A stretch of 64,000 bases of DNA from Thozetella sp. PMI_491 (GCA_021432635.1 MU270054.1:522055-586054); one strand, 5' to 3'; positions 24,679 to 36,695 are shown, counted from the first letter of the stretch. Notes: generated by a model not told the origin, from the letters alone. Translations and numbers: made by a program.

Positions 24679-25729
24679 ACAGGGGATTAAAATTTTAAAA
24701 AGCTTGGAAAGGGGCGTTGGCTTTCCATGTCTAGAATAGGACCGATTGACACTGGTATTTATATTTCGTGTTGGTGAACAAATAGGCTGGCGAGGACAAT
24801 TGTATCTTCTGGGAAAGTATAGAAGGAATATTTTAAATGAGAATGCAACGTGTGTCACAACCCTTTGTTCAGTCTAAGTAGGGTATCTGATATAACAGGT
24901 GCATAAAGGCCTCTCGCTTAGCTGAAAAGATCTGTTGACAGGTATGACAAAATATATAAAGATGTACCCATGCGAAGGAATCTACTTGCACAATATTTCA
25001 TAGCAGATGCGCTGCATTCAGCTACTCGAATGATGAGCACCTTTTTTTTGAGACTACCAAGGTAAATTTCAGTAGTCGCCTTGAGACTTTAGCTGGGATC
25101 AACACACGGAACTAGGAGGAGAATATTGGAGATATAAGGCAAAGATAATGACAGTGAAGATAAATGGGGGCAGACTAAAACGGCTGACATGATGGCACAA
25201 GGTCCAACTATGATGCTCATTAGAGCGATGAGAAAGCAAGCAAAAAGGAAGGCCTCAGAGCCCCCTAGGGGATTTCTCAAATAAGCCCTGCACTTCGGGC
25301 TAAGACGGTCATTATTCAGAAGGGCTTTACACACCTTTTAGTTAAATCTCCTCACAAGGCTAGCGTGATTCTTCTCTCTTTTGACCCCCCAACCCTCTGA
25401 ACACTGTCTTTAACTACCCCAACTTATTTATGATAAATATTATCTTGTCTTAATTAAAATTAGCCAATGAGGCAGTAAAAGTTAGAATGAATGGGATAGC
25501 CTAGAATGGTTCCTTTTCTTACATGAATAGACGAAATACAAGACTATACCACCCAAGGGCAGACATAGATTCGCATGACTGAGATATTAGATGGGCCAGG
25601 CACCACAATCACCCCAGGCACCCCAGACACCCCAAGCGCCCAGAGGTATTAGAGAACTATGGCTTCGCTCCAGAAATATTTCCACCAGTCCAAAGCTTCC
25701 TTGTTTTAAAGACTTATAGTTTTACGAAG
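24679..25729. other. Intergenic
   Basis: No gene seen. At 25595-25640 a short imperfect repeat of CACCCCAGGCACC / CACCCCAAGCGCC occurs. The rest is A/T-rich. Confidence 0.35.
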
Positions 25730-26930
25730 ATGCCAACGAAGCCTACTTTCAGAGCCCCGTCTGGCGAAACCGCCCAGGCTTCCATCGTCCAGACAGGTAT
25801 GCGCATGCACGACATGACACTTGGCTTTCTGCTTTCTCCACGCGTGGGCGGCTTTGAGATAAATTCTATACCGGGGTGGTCTTTCTTGATCTAGAGCTCG
25901 TAAGGCCAAATGGCCTTCTTTGATCTCTGCTTTATCCCTGATAAACAAACTTGTCCTCCGGGTGCATGGGATTTGATCAACGAAGCCGGGGCTGTGATAC
26001 ATGGCACTCAGCATGTTACGGATATTCTGAAGAACAACAATGTTAATCCTGCAGAAATCGTCAATGTGATCTGGAAGAAGGTAACCCAGCCTTTCAAGCT
26101 CTTTTTGCTACGCTAATAGCACAGTCATTATCATTGGGATCACATTGGCGATCCCACGACATTCCCGAAAACCACGGAAATAGTCTTTGGATCAGGCTTC
26201 CATAAAGCCTGTCTTCCTGGCTACCCGACTCCGAAAGATTCATACATCGAAGGAGGCACTTCGAGTGAGCCCACCTAATTGTTTATAGTACTTGAATGTT
26301 AATAGCTAAGAAGAACGCTCATCAGAGGCCGAACCCTGCGAAAAATAGAATTCTCAACATCTTTACTCATAATAAGTAAATTTCGATCGTTCGATTTCTT
26401 CGAAGACGGCTCGTTCTATCTTCTCGATGCGCCCGGCCACGATTGGGGTCATCTGAACGATTTAGTTCGCCTAACAAGCAATCCGGACACATTCATCTTC
26501 TTGGGTGGCGATACAGTTCACCACGGCGGAGAGCTTCGCCCCGCACCATATCTTCCCATTCCAGATGAAGCGCAGTTCTCCTTACTAGACCACGTTCAAG
26601 CGCGAGGGATCTCGGCCTCTCCTAAAGTGTCCCAATTTCAAGGGCTCAACATCAAACGCGGCCGCAAGTCAGACTAGCCATTCTTTTACCCCTTGCTTGT
26701 TGTTGACATGACTAATGCAGTCGAATCGATCAATAAAGCGAAAGAAGCCGATGCGCAGAGCAACGTTTTTTTTCGTATTTGCATATGACGCGTCCATTCA
26801 AGCGGTCGTTGACGTCTTTTCGGAGCCAGCGAATGGATGGAAGGAGAAGGACTGGAAAGAGAAGCACCTGTAGAAATTGTTAGGAGATTTGGCTTTGGCA
26901 ACGATTCGTAGAATTCGAGGCAGCCCATAA
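25730..26930 (+). pseudogene. Broken metallo-beta-lactamase-fold hydrolase
   Basis: The frame from the ATG at 25730 reads like the start of a fungal MBL-fold enzyme but is cut by TAG at 25892 and TAA at 25901. It then runs through AFFDLCFIPD and GAVIHGTQHVTDIL to an intron (26081-26119). The metal-binding motif follows as HSHYHWDHIGDP. After a second, poorly defined intron the frame gives FRSFDFFEDGSFYLLDAPGH and FIFLGGDTVHHGGE, then TAG at 26675. The C-terminal part (DMTNAVESINKAKEADAQS, FAYDASIQAVV, NGWKEKDWKEKHL) needs a frameshift in the 8-T run at 26766-26773 and has TAG at 26871. All stops are one transition from a sense codon, as RIP would leave. No functional product is likely. Confidence 0.85.
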
Positions 26931-28199
26931 ATAGTCTGTCACAACAGAACGTATACCCAGTAGCTCTCATGAAGTAAACGGTTGAAGACTCGCTTGCCTC
27001 CCATCTATACTACGGAAGCTCGCACTCGTTATATACACGTTTCCCATGGTTGCTGGACCGCTGCTCTAGTAAACAGGTGTGCTCTCGTGACCATCTAAGA
27101 CTGCTCGCTTCGCTAGATCCCCTGGTAGTGGATCGGTTGCTTGCCAGGCCAGTTCACGAGCTTCCCCTGCTTCCAGCTGGTAAGGCTGGCGCTCAGCTGC
27201 GAGCTATACCCCTGCTTCCTTTGTGACATAGTCTCAATCAGCAACAGGAACCACCCTTAAAGTATTTGAAGTGAACTCGAATCTTACAGAGACTGGTCTG
27301 GGAAGGAACGCCGTTGACGATGCTATGGGGAAGTACCAACGCTTACTCATAATCAAACACGAGAATAGAACTCGGGGAAGCAAAGTATAGGGAGTTTGAG
27401 TCGATGAGCAGGTCTTCTCAGGTAAATACTAGACTTGCTATATCATATAGCATGAAGGGGATTGTGGCCCTGTCACCCACAGAGGCTGGACTGCAATCTG
27501 GCTTTATCAGTTACATCATAAAGCGTCCACTAGGTGAGCAGGGTAATGAGAATAGAGACATAGGTGATTGCTCTGGCCTGCATAGGGATTTCGAAGCGTT
27601 TTCCCATAACCATCCCGTCGGTAACTAGCATGGACATGCAAGACTGCGAAAATTGGAGCAAGAAGTAGATGCAGGGCGTTATTCATAATTATTAGGCGAC
27701 TGAGAGGTAGCCCCGAACATGCAAGATTCTGAGTAGTTACAATTTAGCAGTGTACCGGTATGATTACATAAAATTTTGATTTTCTCTTAGACCGGGTCCT
27801 CCTGAGCAAGTTGGTTAAGGCTAGCTAATTTCTAGGGCTAGCTTAAATTCTATTTCGATATCTGGACAGGTAACTACCTAGCCTATGGAGCAAAGCTGTC
27901 TACATAGAGCTGGCTACGAAGAACCGTCGACGCTATACCATCCAAAGCCCTCGGCGAAATCTGAGGCGAGAGCCGCAGAAGCAGATGACCACTATCATTG
28001 ATGCTCAGGTTAAAATTCGACTGTCATCGTCGGCTCAACACTTCCGTTGAATTGGGATGTGACTTTTTCTGTTCGTAAGCTGTGTAGATATTCTTATGTA
28101 ACCCTTTCACGCAGGAAGCTCGCAGATAACCTGGTCTCAACTCGCCTTCTCAAACGCTCTACTCCATACAATCTATTACACCACTAGTAGTCATCGGCA
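26931..28199. other. Intergenic
   Basis: No gene supported. The frame at 27404-27628 has no motif. Confidence 0.35.
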
Positions 28200-29897
28200 T
28201 TACAGTCTAGCAGGAAAGCGCTTACGCAACCAGGCGCCGTTTCGGTAGATGAGGACCGGAGCTGGGATGAAGGCGATGCAGAGAAAACCTAAGAGACTGT
28301 TTCCCCAACCCAATCCCAGGTGAGCGTAGAGAGGCGGACCGGCCAGGGTGACAAAGGCGCCACAGAGGACCCGAAGGATCAGATTCGCTGCGAGCGCCGA
28401 AGCAGCTGCGCTCGCCCCGAACGCGTCCACGAGATATAACTGCGTGGGCAGCATAGTGAAGAGGGTTCCGACGGCGACGAAGAAGGTGCCGATGATGGGA
28501 ACGATCCAGTGTGTGCGCTCGGCGCTGCTCCAACCGTACCAAAAGAACCCGACTGCCGTGAACGGGGAGAAGACGATCATCGGTAGCAGGTGCCTCTCTG
28601 GAGTCCATCCGCCCTTGGCATCCCAGTGTTTCCTCTGCCAGTTATTAATCGCGGTGAACGCTGCCAAGCCCGCCAGGAAACCTATCCCAAGTCCGAGGTA
28701 AGCGAGCCCTGAGATGGCGGTGCTGAAGCCGTACTGTTCCTCGAACACCGAAGGGAACGTAGTGAAGAGGATGAATATCAGGCCAAAGGAATATGCCACG
28801 TATAGCGATAGGGACGTGACTATTGGTGTCAAGACGAGGAGTTTCAGGGGCCGAGAAATCGCCACGATGATGAACTTATACGACGATGGCAGGACGACCA
28901 TAGCGTGCAGGCGAGCATTGCCTGTCTCCTTGCGAAGTCTGGCGGCTTTGCGACTCAACAGGAGTGGCGCGTACGTCTCTCGCATGAATGTGAACGCGAA
29001 CAATGTTGTCGATCCGCCCTGAGTCTCTTATTGTGAGTATCCGGCACCTGGCTACGCGTAGTGCTGGTGCGGGGAGAACGGGAGCTCACGATCATCAGGA
29101 TTAACCAGAACGTCCACCTCCATCCTTGATTAGCCACCAAGAAGCCTCCTACTACCGGACCTAAGACCTTGGCACGATGAGCTTGAGTAATCCGAGAGAG
29201 AAGGGCGAGTAGGAGGAGTCCTTACCGGACCCAATAACGCTCCCAACATGAAGATCCCCATAGCTCCACCTCGTTTCTCTGGCGGGACTAGGTCCGCTAT
29301 GGTGCCGCCGCCGATTGCCACCGGGGCAGACGATGTACAGCCGGAAACGAATCGAAAGATGTAGAACATGGGCGCGTTCGTGCTGAGAGCACAGCCGACG
29401 GTGAAGGCGGCGTAGAGGACGTTGCAGACGTGATACATGACGAGACGGCCATGAATCTCGGAGAGTGGGGCAGTTAGGATAGGACCGAAGGCGACGCCGA
29501 TCAGGTAGATGCTGACGGCAAACGCGACGATTGTCTCGTCGGCGATCTGGAACTCCGCGGCAAATTGAGCGGCGCCGGGCGCAAACATCGTCGCTGCTAG
29601 ATTGCTGGGGTTCCATCATCAGCAGATCGCCCTGTGGGATATGTAGACCCGCGACCGGTAAGTAGGGTCGGCAGCTTACGCATTGAGGGTCAATATCCCT
29701 AGTAAGAAGATGTGCAAGGATTTCTTCCATCCGGGCCAGTTCCGTGGGTTTTGAGGATCGGCCGGCGAGTCCCAGTCTACAATGTCTTCGTCCGAGCTCA
29801 GTCGGCTGTCGTCTTTCTCGCCACGAGGCCGACTGCCGGTCTCGATATCATCGATAGGCTCAATGCTTCCTCCGAGAGAGAGATTGACGTTGGACAT
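28200..29897 (-). CDS. MFS drug:H+ antiporter (DHA1-type), intact
   Basis: Exons 29897-29680, 29604-29226, 29167-29090 and 29018-28200; 497 residues. Introns of 75, 58 and 71 bp keep phase and rebuild the family sequence: LTLNANLAATMFAPGAAQF, then GALLGPVLGPVVGGF, then WLILMIGGSTTLFAFTFMRET. The acidic N-terminal cytosolic tail contains DWDSPADPQNPRNWPGWKK, the usual fungal DHA1 pre-TM1 box. SEIHGR marks the loop 2-3 motif and RETYAPLLLSRKAARLRKE starts the central loop. Twelve helices are expected at the plasma membrane. The gene is transcribed away from a Zn2Cys6 regulator whose start is 496 bp away, suggesting a regulator-exporter pair. Confidence 0.93.
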
Positions 29898-30393
29898 GGT
29901 GCAAATGTCTTCTTCGACGTGTAAGCAATAGTCAAGTTGAGATGGACCTCGACCACCTTTCCTTCAGACACGACCTGGGTCGGCACATAAAGGAACAAGC
30001 CTTTTAAAGGGAGCAGCCCCCGTCTAGCTGAGATTTGCCATTGGTGAAATTACGTTTATCGCATCTACTTTCCTGACGACGACAAAGGTAAGAATCGGTT
30101 TTAAAGTTGTTAACTCCAGCATTACTCCAAACTAGAGCGGATGTCAGCTCTCCGTGAGCCGGCTAGTGGCGGACGGTCGGAGGATCCCTCGACCGGCAAT
30201 TGGCTGCACCAGGCGGACGTAACAAGTGGGCCCTCGTCTGTCGGACGATTTACCAAATAACACAGCGCTCGTCCCTCCACCTGGCAAACTCTGGAACAAA
30301 CCGCACCCGGGTTTGGATCCTCAGAGGAACTCATCTGGAACCCATTCGGCTGCCAAAGACGATCACCGCGGAGATTAGCACTTGTTATTCTCC
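29898..30393. promoter_or_regulatory. Shared promoter of the MFS exporter and Zn2Cys6 regulator
   Basis: This 496-bp divergent intergenic region contains a run of three CGG triplets spaced by one base (30170-30180) and an inverted CCG about 12 bp further on (30193-30195). CGG triplets are the usual half-sites of Zn2Cys6 factors, so this is a candidate operator for the neighbouring regulator. The function is inferred. Confidence 0.45.
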
Positions 30394-32908
30394 ATGGCGA
30401 CTCTTGAGACGGGCTTCCCATTATCTTCGCAGACGCTAGCACCCCATCCTGGTCGCCGGCGTGACAAGCCGCAGCTCTCGTGCCATCTGTGTCGCCGCCG
30501 AAAGTACGCAGATCTCTCTCGAGGATAAGGTCCTCTGAATACAGTAGAAAAGAGACTGACACTCTGGGGGTAGGAAGAAATGCGACCGCCAGCATCCATG
30601 CTCTACTTGCCTCGTGAGTTTTTGATCTGCGGCGAAAATCGCCACTAGCACTCGCTCACATCCTCGCAGAAGCTGGAAATCGGCCATGACTGCAGCTACA
30701 GCAAAAGCTCGGCCACGGAGAAGTCACAAGGCCGGCAGAGAGGTTACCTGCCACTCCGGAATCTCCCAGTGGCGTCAAAACCCGGGGCCCGAGACGGGAG
30801 GAGTGTCGAGCGGCTTGTCAGTTCAGACGTTGTCGATTCCCAAGGCGGATCTCTTCTTGCGGCGTCAACCAACCTGAGAATAGACAAGTTCGGAAACGAC
30901 TACAAAGATGGATCACACTGGACGTCAGTTCTGAGCCGTGCGACGAGCTCTGGCGATCGAGATTTCGAGCTCGACGATGCGCAGATGCAGGGCGCCCAGC
31001 TGCCTATCTACCAGACCGTTTTGCTCTTCGACTGCGCCAGGCAGGCATCTGAAAAGGAGCTGATCGCGGGACTACCTCCTAGGAACACATGTGACGAACT
31101 GATATCGTCCTACTTCCGATTGCTAGATCATTGCTGTAAGACCACCCTGAATTCGTACGATTGCTGACGCACAGGATGCTAACAATTCGCGCCCGAGGTT
31201 TCCTACACGCGAGAGAGTTTCTGACGCATGTACGTGCGCCAACCTGCGAAGCTGGTTATGAGTTCTGACGAGAGAAGTACTACAAGTTCTGGGAGAACCC
31301 CGAGGCCGCCCCAACTTCCTGGCTGGGTCTGCTGTACAGCACAATATGCATCGCCGCGCAGTTTCAGAGCCCTTGCCCCCATGATTGCATCCACGAAGGA
31401 ACGCCGCATACCTGCGGTCAGGAGGCGCTCTTGGGTTATCGAGAAAAAACCGTCCAGTGTCTGATCATCGCTCAATACGGCAGAGGCGGACCGTTCATCA
31501 TGGAAACACTTCTGCATTACTTTACGATAGAGAACTATCTCCGCCGCGACTCGAATACCGGGCTGTGGCTCCTATTGGGAACCATTGTGCAAATCGGTAC
31601 GTGCCACTTGCCTCTGCAGACAAAGCCGAGTTTCTGACAATTAAAAAGCGATACGAATGGGCTACCATCGAGATCCACGGCACTTCAAGTCGTTATCCGC
31701 TTATGATGGGGAGATGCGACGGCGGATGTGGGCGCACATATACATATTCGATACCGTGCTGGCTACACAGCTGGGCCTGCCGGCGATCATCAAAGAGTCG
31801 ATATGTGATACCCTACCGCCCCGAAATATCTCGGATGACGACTACGACTCGACGGCGAGATCTTTGCCTCCACCGCGACCGGACGAAGAGATTACGCAAT
31901 CATCCGTCGCTATTGCAAAGTTCTGGCTGGCCACGGCGCTTGCCGAGGTCTCAAACGCGCTCTCCAGCCTCCATCCGTATTCTCTCGCCGATGCCATGAG
32001 GATTGATGATCGGCTCAACAATGCACTCAAGAAGCTCCCCAAGTCCATACAACATCGGCCGCTGTCGGAGTCTATCTTGGATTCCCGTATCACCGTGTTT
32101 CAGGCAAGTGTGCAGATGGCTCTTGCATATCCATCCTCTCGCCATCTCTCTCGCTTTCTTAAGTGCGATACAACGAGAATATTGCTGCTGAGTTGCCGAG
32201 AAGATTGTAGCGTCGCTAATTCTTTCTCTCGCAGCGAGTCAACGTTAAATTGACATATTTAAGAGGGCGAATTTTGCTGCATTGGAAATTCGTTGCTGCG
32301 TCCAAGGAGATGGATCAGTACGAGATTTCACGCAATATCGTGGTGGATTCTGCCGTAGAAAGTCTCGAGTTACAACACCTCACGATCAACGAGCTGCGAC
32401 CTTACCGCCGGCTAACCCCGATCAGTCTGTACGACTCTGCCATCGTCAACCACACCCATCTTCTCGCCACAAGTGTGCTTTGCTTCTATATCCGCTATTT
32501 CAAGAATGCGATCGAAGGGGAAAAGCTGGATAAGATCCAGACCCTCTTAGAAGGGACTCGTGCTATCTGGCACCGCTCCAGCAACCGCTCTGTAGAAGCT
32601 CGACGAGCGGCGGATGCTCTGAGCACCATTTTGAAGCGGCTAGAAGAAACAACTTGTGCTCCAGACCCGGAACAGGTATCTCAAGTTGACAGAGGTACGG
32701 CTTTGCAGCACGATGTCCGCCCTCAAAGCTTCATTACTTGACGATAGCTTACCTGTCGTGTCTAGATCCCTTCAACTGGCCTCAGCTGCCCTTTACGTAT
32801 TGTAATGCCGGCTTCGACAATCTAGCCCAACTATCCCTAGGAGATGGCGCGGCCTTTTTGTATCCACCATCTATTTCACCTATGGATTTATGGGCTACGT
32901 CCAAGTAA
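30394..32908 (+). CDS. Zn2Cys6 transcription factor with Fungal_trans domain
   Basis: Exons 30394-30503, 30574-30613, 30670-31135, 31198-31229, 31275-31596, 31649-32103, 32235-32694 and 32766-32908; 625 residues. The zinc cluster spans three exons, with Cys 30, 33, 40, 46, 49 and 58 (CHLC, KKKC, HPCSTC, HDC). The middle homology region (PF04082) shows YKFWENPEAAPTSWLGLL and the hallmark GYHRDPRHFKSLSAYDGEM with RRRMWAHIYIFD. Intron 6 (32104-32234) begins GCAAGT and ends GCAG, so it is a GC-AG intron; its use gives ITVFQRVNVKLTYLRGRILL without a stop. The 3' end is uncertain: GTAAGA at 32905 with a good acceptor at 32969 would instead end the protein at 33008. It likely controls the divergent MFS gene. 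Confidence 0.88.
32104..32234 (+). other. GC-AG intron
   Basis: The donor is CAG/GCAAGT, the canonical context for the rare GC donors. The acceptor is TCTCTCGCAG. Both flanking exons are phase 0 and join VFQ to RVNVKL. Reading through gives a frame that stops within the intron. Confidence 0.75.
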
Positions 32909-34251
32909 GACTCCCATCCCGAAGTGTCGACTAAAGGAGTAGAAGTTAATCCTGCTTCTTTTCAGTCTACCTGGGGGCTGTGACTCGATGGCTTTCAACG
33001 CTAGATGACGGTCACAAATCTACGCGTAGCCGGTGAGTCGGTACGCCAGCTGCGGGGGAGCGACTTGTAACTCTTGCCGTTTGCATCGATGGTGGGTTCC
33101 TGGGGCAATAGGCATGCATATCGCGGAATGGAAATGTGTCGCAGAGACACAACTCAAATCGACGGACGAGTCTGACTTGGTATACTCGCACTGATTCCTA
33201 CTGGCTGGAAAATTGGTGGCTGATTGGAGAAGTTGATTTGTGTACGACGGCATACGCAGTTGAGCTCTTCAGCCTCATTGTTAGCCACGCACCTCACAAT
33301 CGTATAGTTGTCTGCCGGCATAAATGCATCACGACTTTGAACCCCGTCGCTGGAGCTACAATACACTTACGAAGGGTCTAATCATCTCTCGAGCCTTCAT
33401 GGAGCCTGCTCACGTACCAGTCCATTGACGACCTTGCGCCGGGGCTGAGATGCAGGGCCTTTGTGATTGTGACATGGTCGTCCATGCACACATATAATTA
33501 CCACTTGCGAGCGGTATACTGCACTGTGGTTTCCTGTTGCAGATTCTGCGATGTTTTCAGTCAAAGGTATATCGCTTATATACTGCTTGTGGCAGGCGCA
33601 CTTGTTGCTCACACCCAGTCGAACATACATATTGTCGGACCGGGTGATGGAAGGAGTCCGGATGGTACCGTATCCAAGGAATCTCTGTCGGCAGGGCCCA
33701 TCGCGTAGGAATTTCAGACAGAAGTCATTGAGCCAAGACGCGGTGCCAAGGTCATCCGAGCACAAAAGTCCCTCGCCTACTAGGTAAAACTCAAGTCAGC
33801 GGGCTCCATTAACCACCGGAAATCCTGAGTCGTAGGAGTGCGTATACAAGGGCCCTCATAGGTTGGAAAATCAGGGAAGGCCACCAGTTTTTCATCAGGT
33901 TTCGACTCATCCGCAGAGGGCTGCTATGGTTGACGAGGACACTACTACCCGTCGGTTTGATAGTTGCCATACGACCCACCACACTGACCGTGATGTCCGC
34001 AAAGCGGTCTTGATGCGATTTCCTAGTTGAACTGTATGTAGGCTATTTTTCTAAGCATCCTCATCATTTTATTCAAGGGCGCAGTCATCCTTCCCCCCAT
34101 GCCCTCAGGTCAGCTAAGGGATCAGCGACGGTATCCGGTGGCGATTTGCATGGGAATCTCCACATTAATCCCTCAACACCTCTGTCCTCTTACTCTAGGT
34201 AGCGAGGACTTTTGTCAGAAATGCAGCAAGATACTTTCTTTCAGCCAAGTA
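32909..34251. other. Intergenic
   Basis: Several short opposing frames at 33020-33790 (up to 122 codons) have no recognisable motif. No gene is claimed. Confidence 0.35.
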
Positions 34252-34253
34252 TA

Positions 34254-34305
34254 AGTCGACCTACATGCCAACGGACCCCCCCCCTCAACGGACCCCCCTC
34301 AGATC
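34254..34305. repeat. Left terminal inverted repeat of the DNA transposon
   Basis: Matches in inverse orientation the sequence ending at 36210. The outer 29 or so bases are nearly identical, including the polycytosine tract. Confidence 0.8.
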
Positions 34306-34447
34306 CACCCCAACCATCTCTATCATCTATATTAAAACAACCACAACTCAATCAATTTTTCCTCTGTGAACGTAAAAACTAGTGCAATCTGCTCCTTACC
34401 CAATAGCTCGTCGAATCAGTATAAAAAGATCCAGCCGGATCATCCTC

Positions 34448-34740
34448 CTACCGGCGCCGGCCACGCCGGGGCGGCTCCACAGCATACTCGCTGCCAGAGG
34501 ACTCCCCCTCCTCATCAGTAGCCACATCGATACAATCCACTGCCGATAAAGCCTCAACAGTGCGTTGTAAGGGTTCTTTATTGCGTTGAGTAAGTATCTT
34601 ACCCAGAGACATGAAGCATTCGTTTAGTTTTGGTATCACAGACTTCCGTTTCCTAGGCCGAGCCAGATCGAGCTTCTCACGCAGAGACACCAGCTCTCTC
34701 GCCTGGGTAATAAGGAGAACATTTATACTGTCGAGCTTCC
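34448..34740 (-). pseudogene. C-terminal remnant of a pogo-type transposase
   Basis: An open stretch of about 95 codons reads a leucine-rich heptad segment (ILGKLDSINVLLITQARELV), then a basic RPRKRK cluster and an acidic tail ending PPRRGRRR. This layout of coiled coil, basic patch and acidic end is typical of the C-terminus of fungal pogo/Tigger DDE transposases. The catalytic domain upstream on the minus strand is destroyed by stops. Confidence 0.6.
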
Positions 34741-36159
34741 CTAAGATCTTCCTTATTGCCTGGCGTGAGAAAGGGCTTGTTCCCTTGTATCGTAATAAAC
34801 GCCGGACGTCCTCTCCCTTTTTTAGTGTAGTAATGCCTGAAAAGAGTGATGGGGGGGTGGGAATGACCTCTGGCTCTGGGCGAATAAGTACCTATAGCGA
34901 TGAGAGTGGCTTTTGCCTGTTAACTAGCCAGAGACTAGTTGCTTACTATCTAGAAAGGATATTCTACTTCTAGAGACTAATCAAACAAGCTTCTGAGTAT
35001 AATTCAAAGAACTTAAGCTTTCCAACGCGGTCAGAGTCAGTCCCAGCCACGAAGTTATTCATAAGGGATTAATATCAAGACTTAAGGCTTAAGAAACAAC
35101 CTAAATCTAGTAGCTAGGTGATATAAGAGGTATAAGCAGGTAAGAATAATAGATATATATTATTAAGGAAGTATATAGTAAGGAAATCGTTGGTCTAGTA
35201 TAATCTATAGCTATTTAATATAAAAAGTCTAACTGTTAAAGGATCTTTAGGATTAGTCTAGGGGAGAAAGACCTTCTCTAGCTACTTAACAGTAATCTTA
35301 TTACTAGTCTAGCTATTCTTAGAGGTAGTTACTTCCCAAGTTAGATACTAGAGGAGGATCTAGTCATGGAACTATTAGTCTTAGACCTGTTTTCCCTTTA
35401 GTATAATAAAGGGATCAAGGGATTAGCCCCTAGTAGAGATATACTTAATAATAGAGATCTATAAGCGGGAGGTATTAACCTTAAGGGGGGTAAGGGTCTT
35501 TCTAGATCTAGTTATAGACCTAATAATAATACTATTCCCACCCTAGCCCTCTATAAGGCCCCCTTTATCAGTATTATACCTATTCTCTAGGAGGATCTAG
35601 CTTATAGTCTTATATAGCTTAAATAATTAGTTGATATTATCAGGGTAAGCTATATTTACCCTGGCCTATTTAGTATAATAGCCAAGCTTTATTTTAAGAG
35701 ATAGCTAGCGTTTAAGAAAGCTTATAGTCTATCACTAACTAAAAGGATTAGTATCCCTATAGCTAGCTAGGATCTAAATCACTAAAGCACATAGTTAAGA
35801 GTAGGTAGAAGTAAATCCAAGAGCTTCCTAACGTAAAATCTACTTAATAAGACGTTCTTCAGTATCTAGAGATACCCTCTGCCGATACTTAGCCTCCTCC
35901 TCCCTTGGGGAGCTTCCCAGGGACTGAGAATAGAGTGTGGTCCAGGGGACCTTCTATACCCGGCTTGCCGTACGATATAGCGTGCTGTTACTGACGTCAG
36001 TGATTGCCGAGGAGAGATCTGAACTAGAGTAAGAAGCTATAAAGTAATGAAAAGATGACGATTTCAACAAGCTATTTACTGTATGGATTGAGCGTGTGGT
36101 TCTTATATAGTAGTGGTTGGTATTAAGGGGGTAGGGAGGAGACGCGTCGGCGCGTTGGC

Positions 36160-36210
36160 ATTTAAGGGTGGTCCGTTGAGGGGGGGGGTCCGTTGGCATG
36201 TAGGTCGACT
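36160..36210. repeat. Right terminal inverted repeat of the DNA transposon
   Basis: Inverse of the sequence at 34254. Together with the inner 240 bp it also matches the partial copy at 50100. Confidence 0.8.
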
Positions 36211-36212
36211 TA

Positions 36213-36695
36213 GTTGGTTTATAAAGTATTAACTATCCATGGCTCAAATGCCTGCCTCTCCCAAACTAATAAGGCAATTTACTGTGAAGATCAGTGCCAA
36301 GTAGTTACCATTGGAAGGATTCATTTTTGATTGCTTAGATACCCAGAATATGCCAAGAGAGCCGGCATCTTTGCATGGTTCAAATGACTCTCAACTTCAT
36401 GGTGGTTGCGATGATCGCGCCTAATTGCCTCTAGATGCGGGTGAAGCCAAGGCAGAGTCGACCATTCCTACGCTAACTAGGTAGACATTACGATCACACC
36501 GCCAACAAGTCTAGGTATTGTAGCCGGTAAATCAGATAAGTAAAGAGCAAACCCAAGCAAAGTATAAATAATGGCGCTCCCTGCCACTTTCCGCAGTGAG
36601 GAACCTGTAGCCTGCTATACTCTTATCTTCTATAACATAGCCACTAATTACCGCCACCCAACGGATTTTCTTCCATTACACCTGAACACCTAAAG
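36213..36695 (+). promoter_or_regulatory. Promoter region of the small secreted protein gene
   Basis: TATAAATA at 36563-36570 lies about 130 bp before the ATG at 36696. The transposon ends only 480 bp upstream, so the element may have become part of the promoter. Confidence 0.5.

Larger units (their letters stand above)
34254..36210 (-). mobile_element. Dead Fot1/pogo-like DNA transposon, 1,957 bp
   Basis: The left end AGTCGACCTACATGCC continues with CAACGG, a C-tract, CTCAACGGACC. The right end is its inverse, and each is flanked by TA, the target duplication of the Tc1/mariner-pogo class. Length matches full-size Fot1 elements (about 1.9 kb). The minus strand at 34448-34740 keeps a transposase-like C-terminus (ITQARELVSLREKLDLARP, RKRKSVIPKLNECFMSLGK). 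The interior 34980-35880 is A/T-rich and packed with CTAG, TAG and TAA, which is the signature of RIP. No full transposase frame survives. Confidence 0.8.

Noticed and set aside
33397..33765. 122-codon minus-strand frame with several Cys
   Set aside because: No signal peptide, opposing frame also open, no motif.
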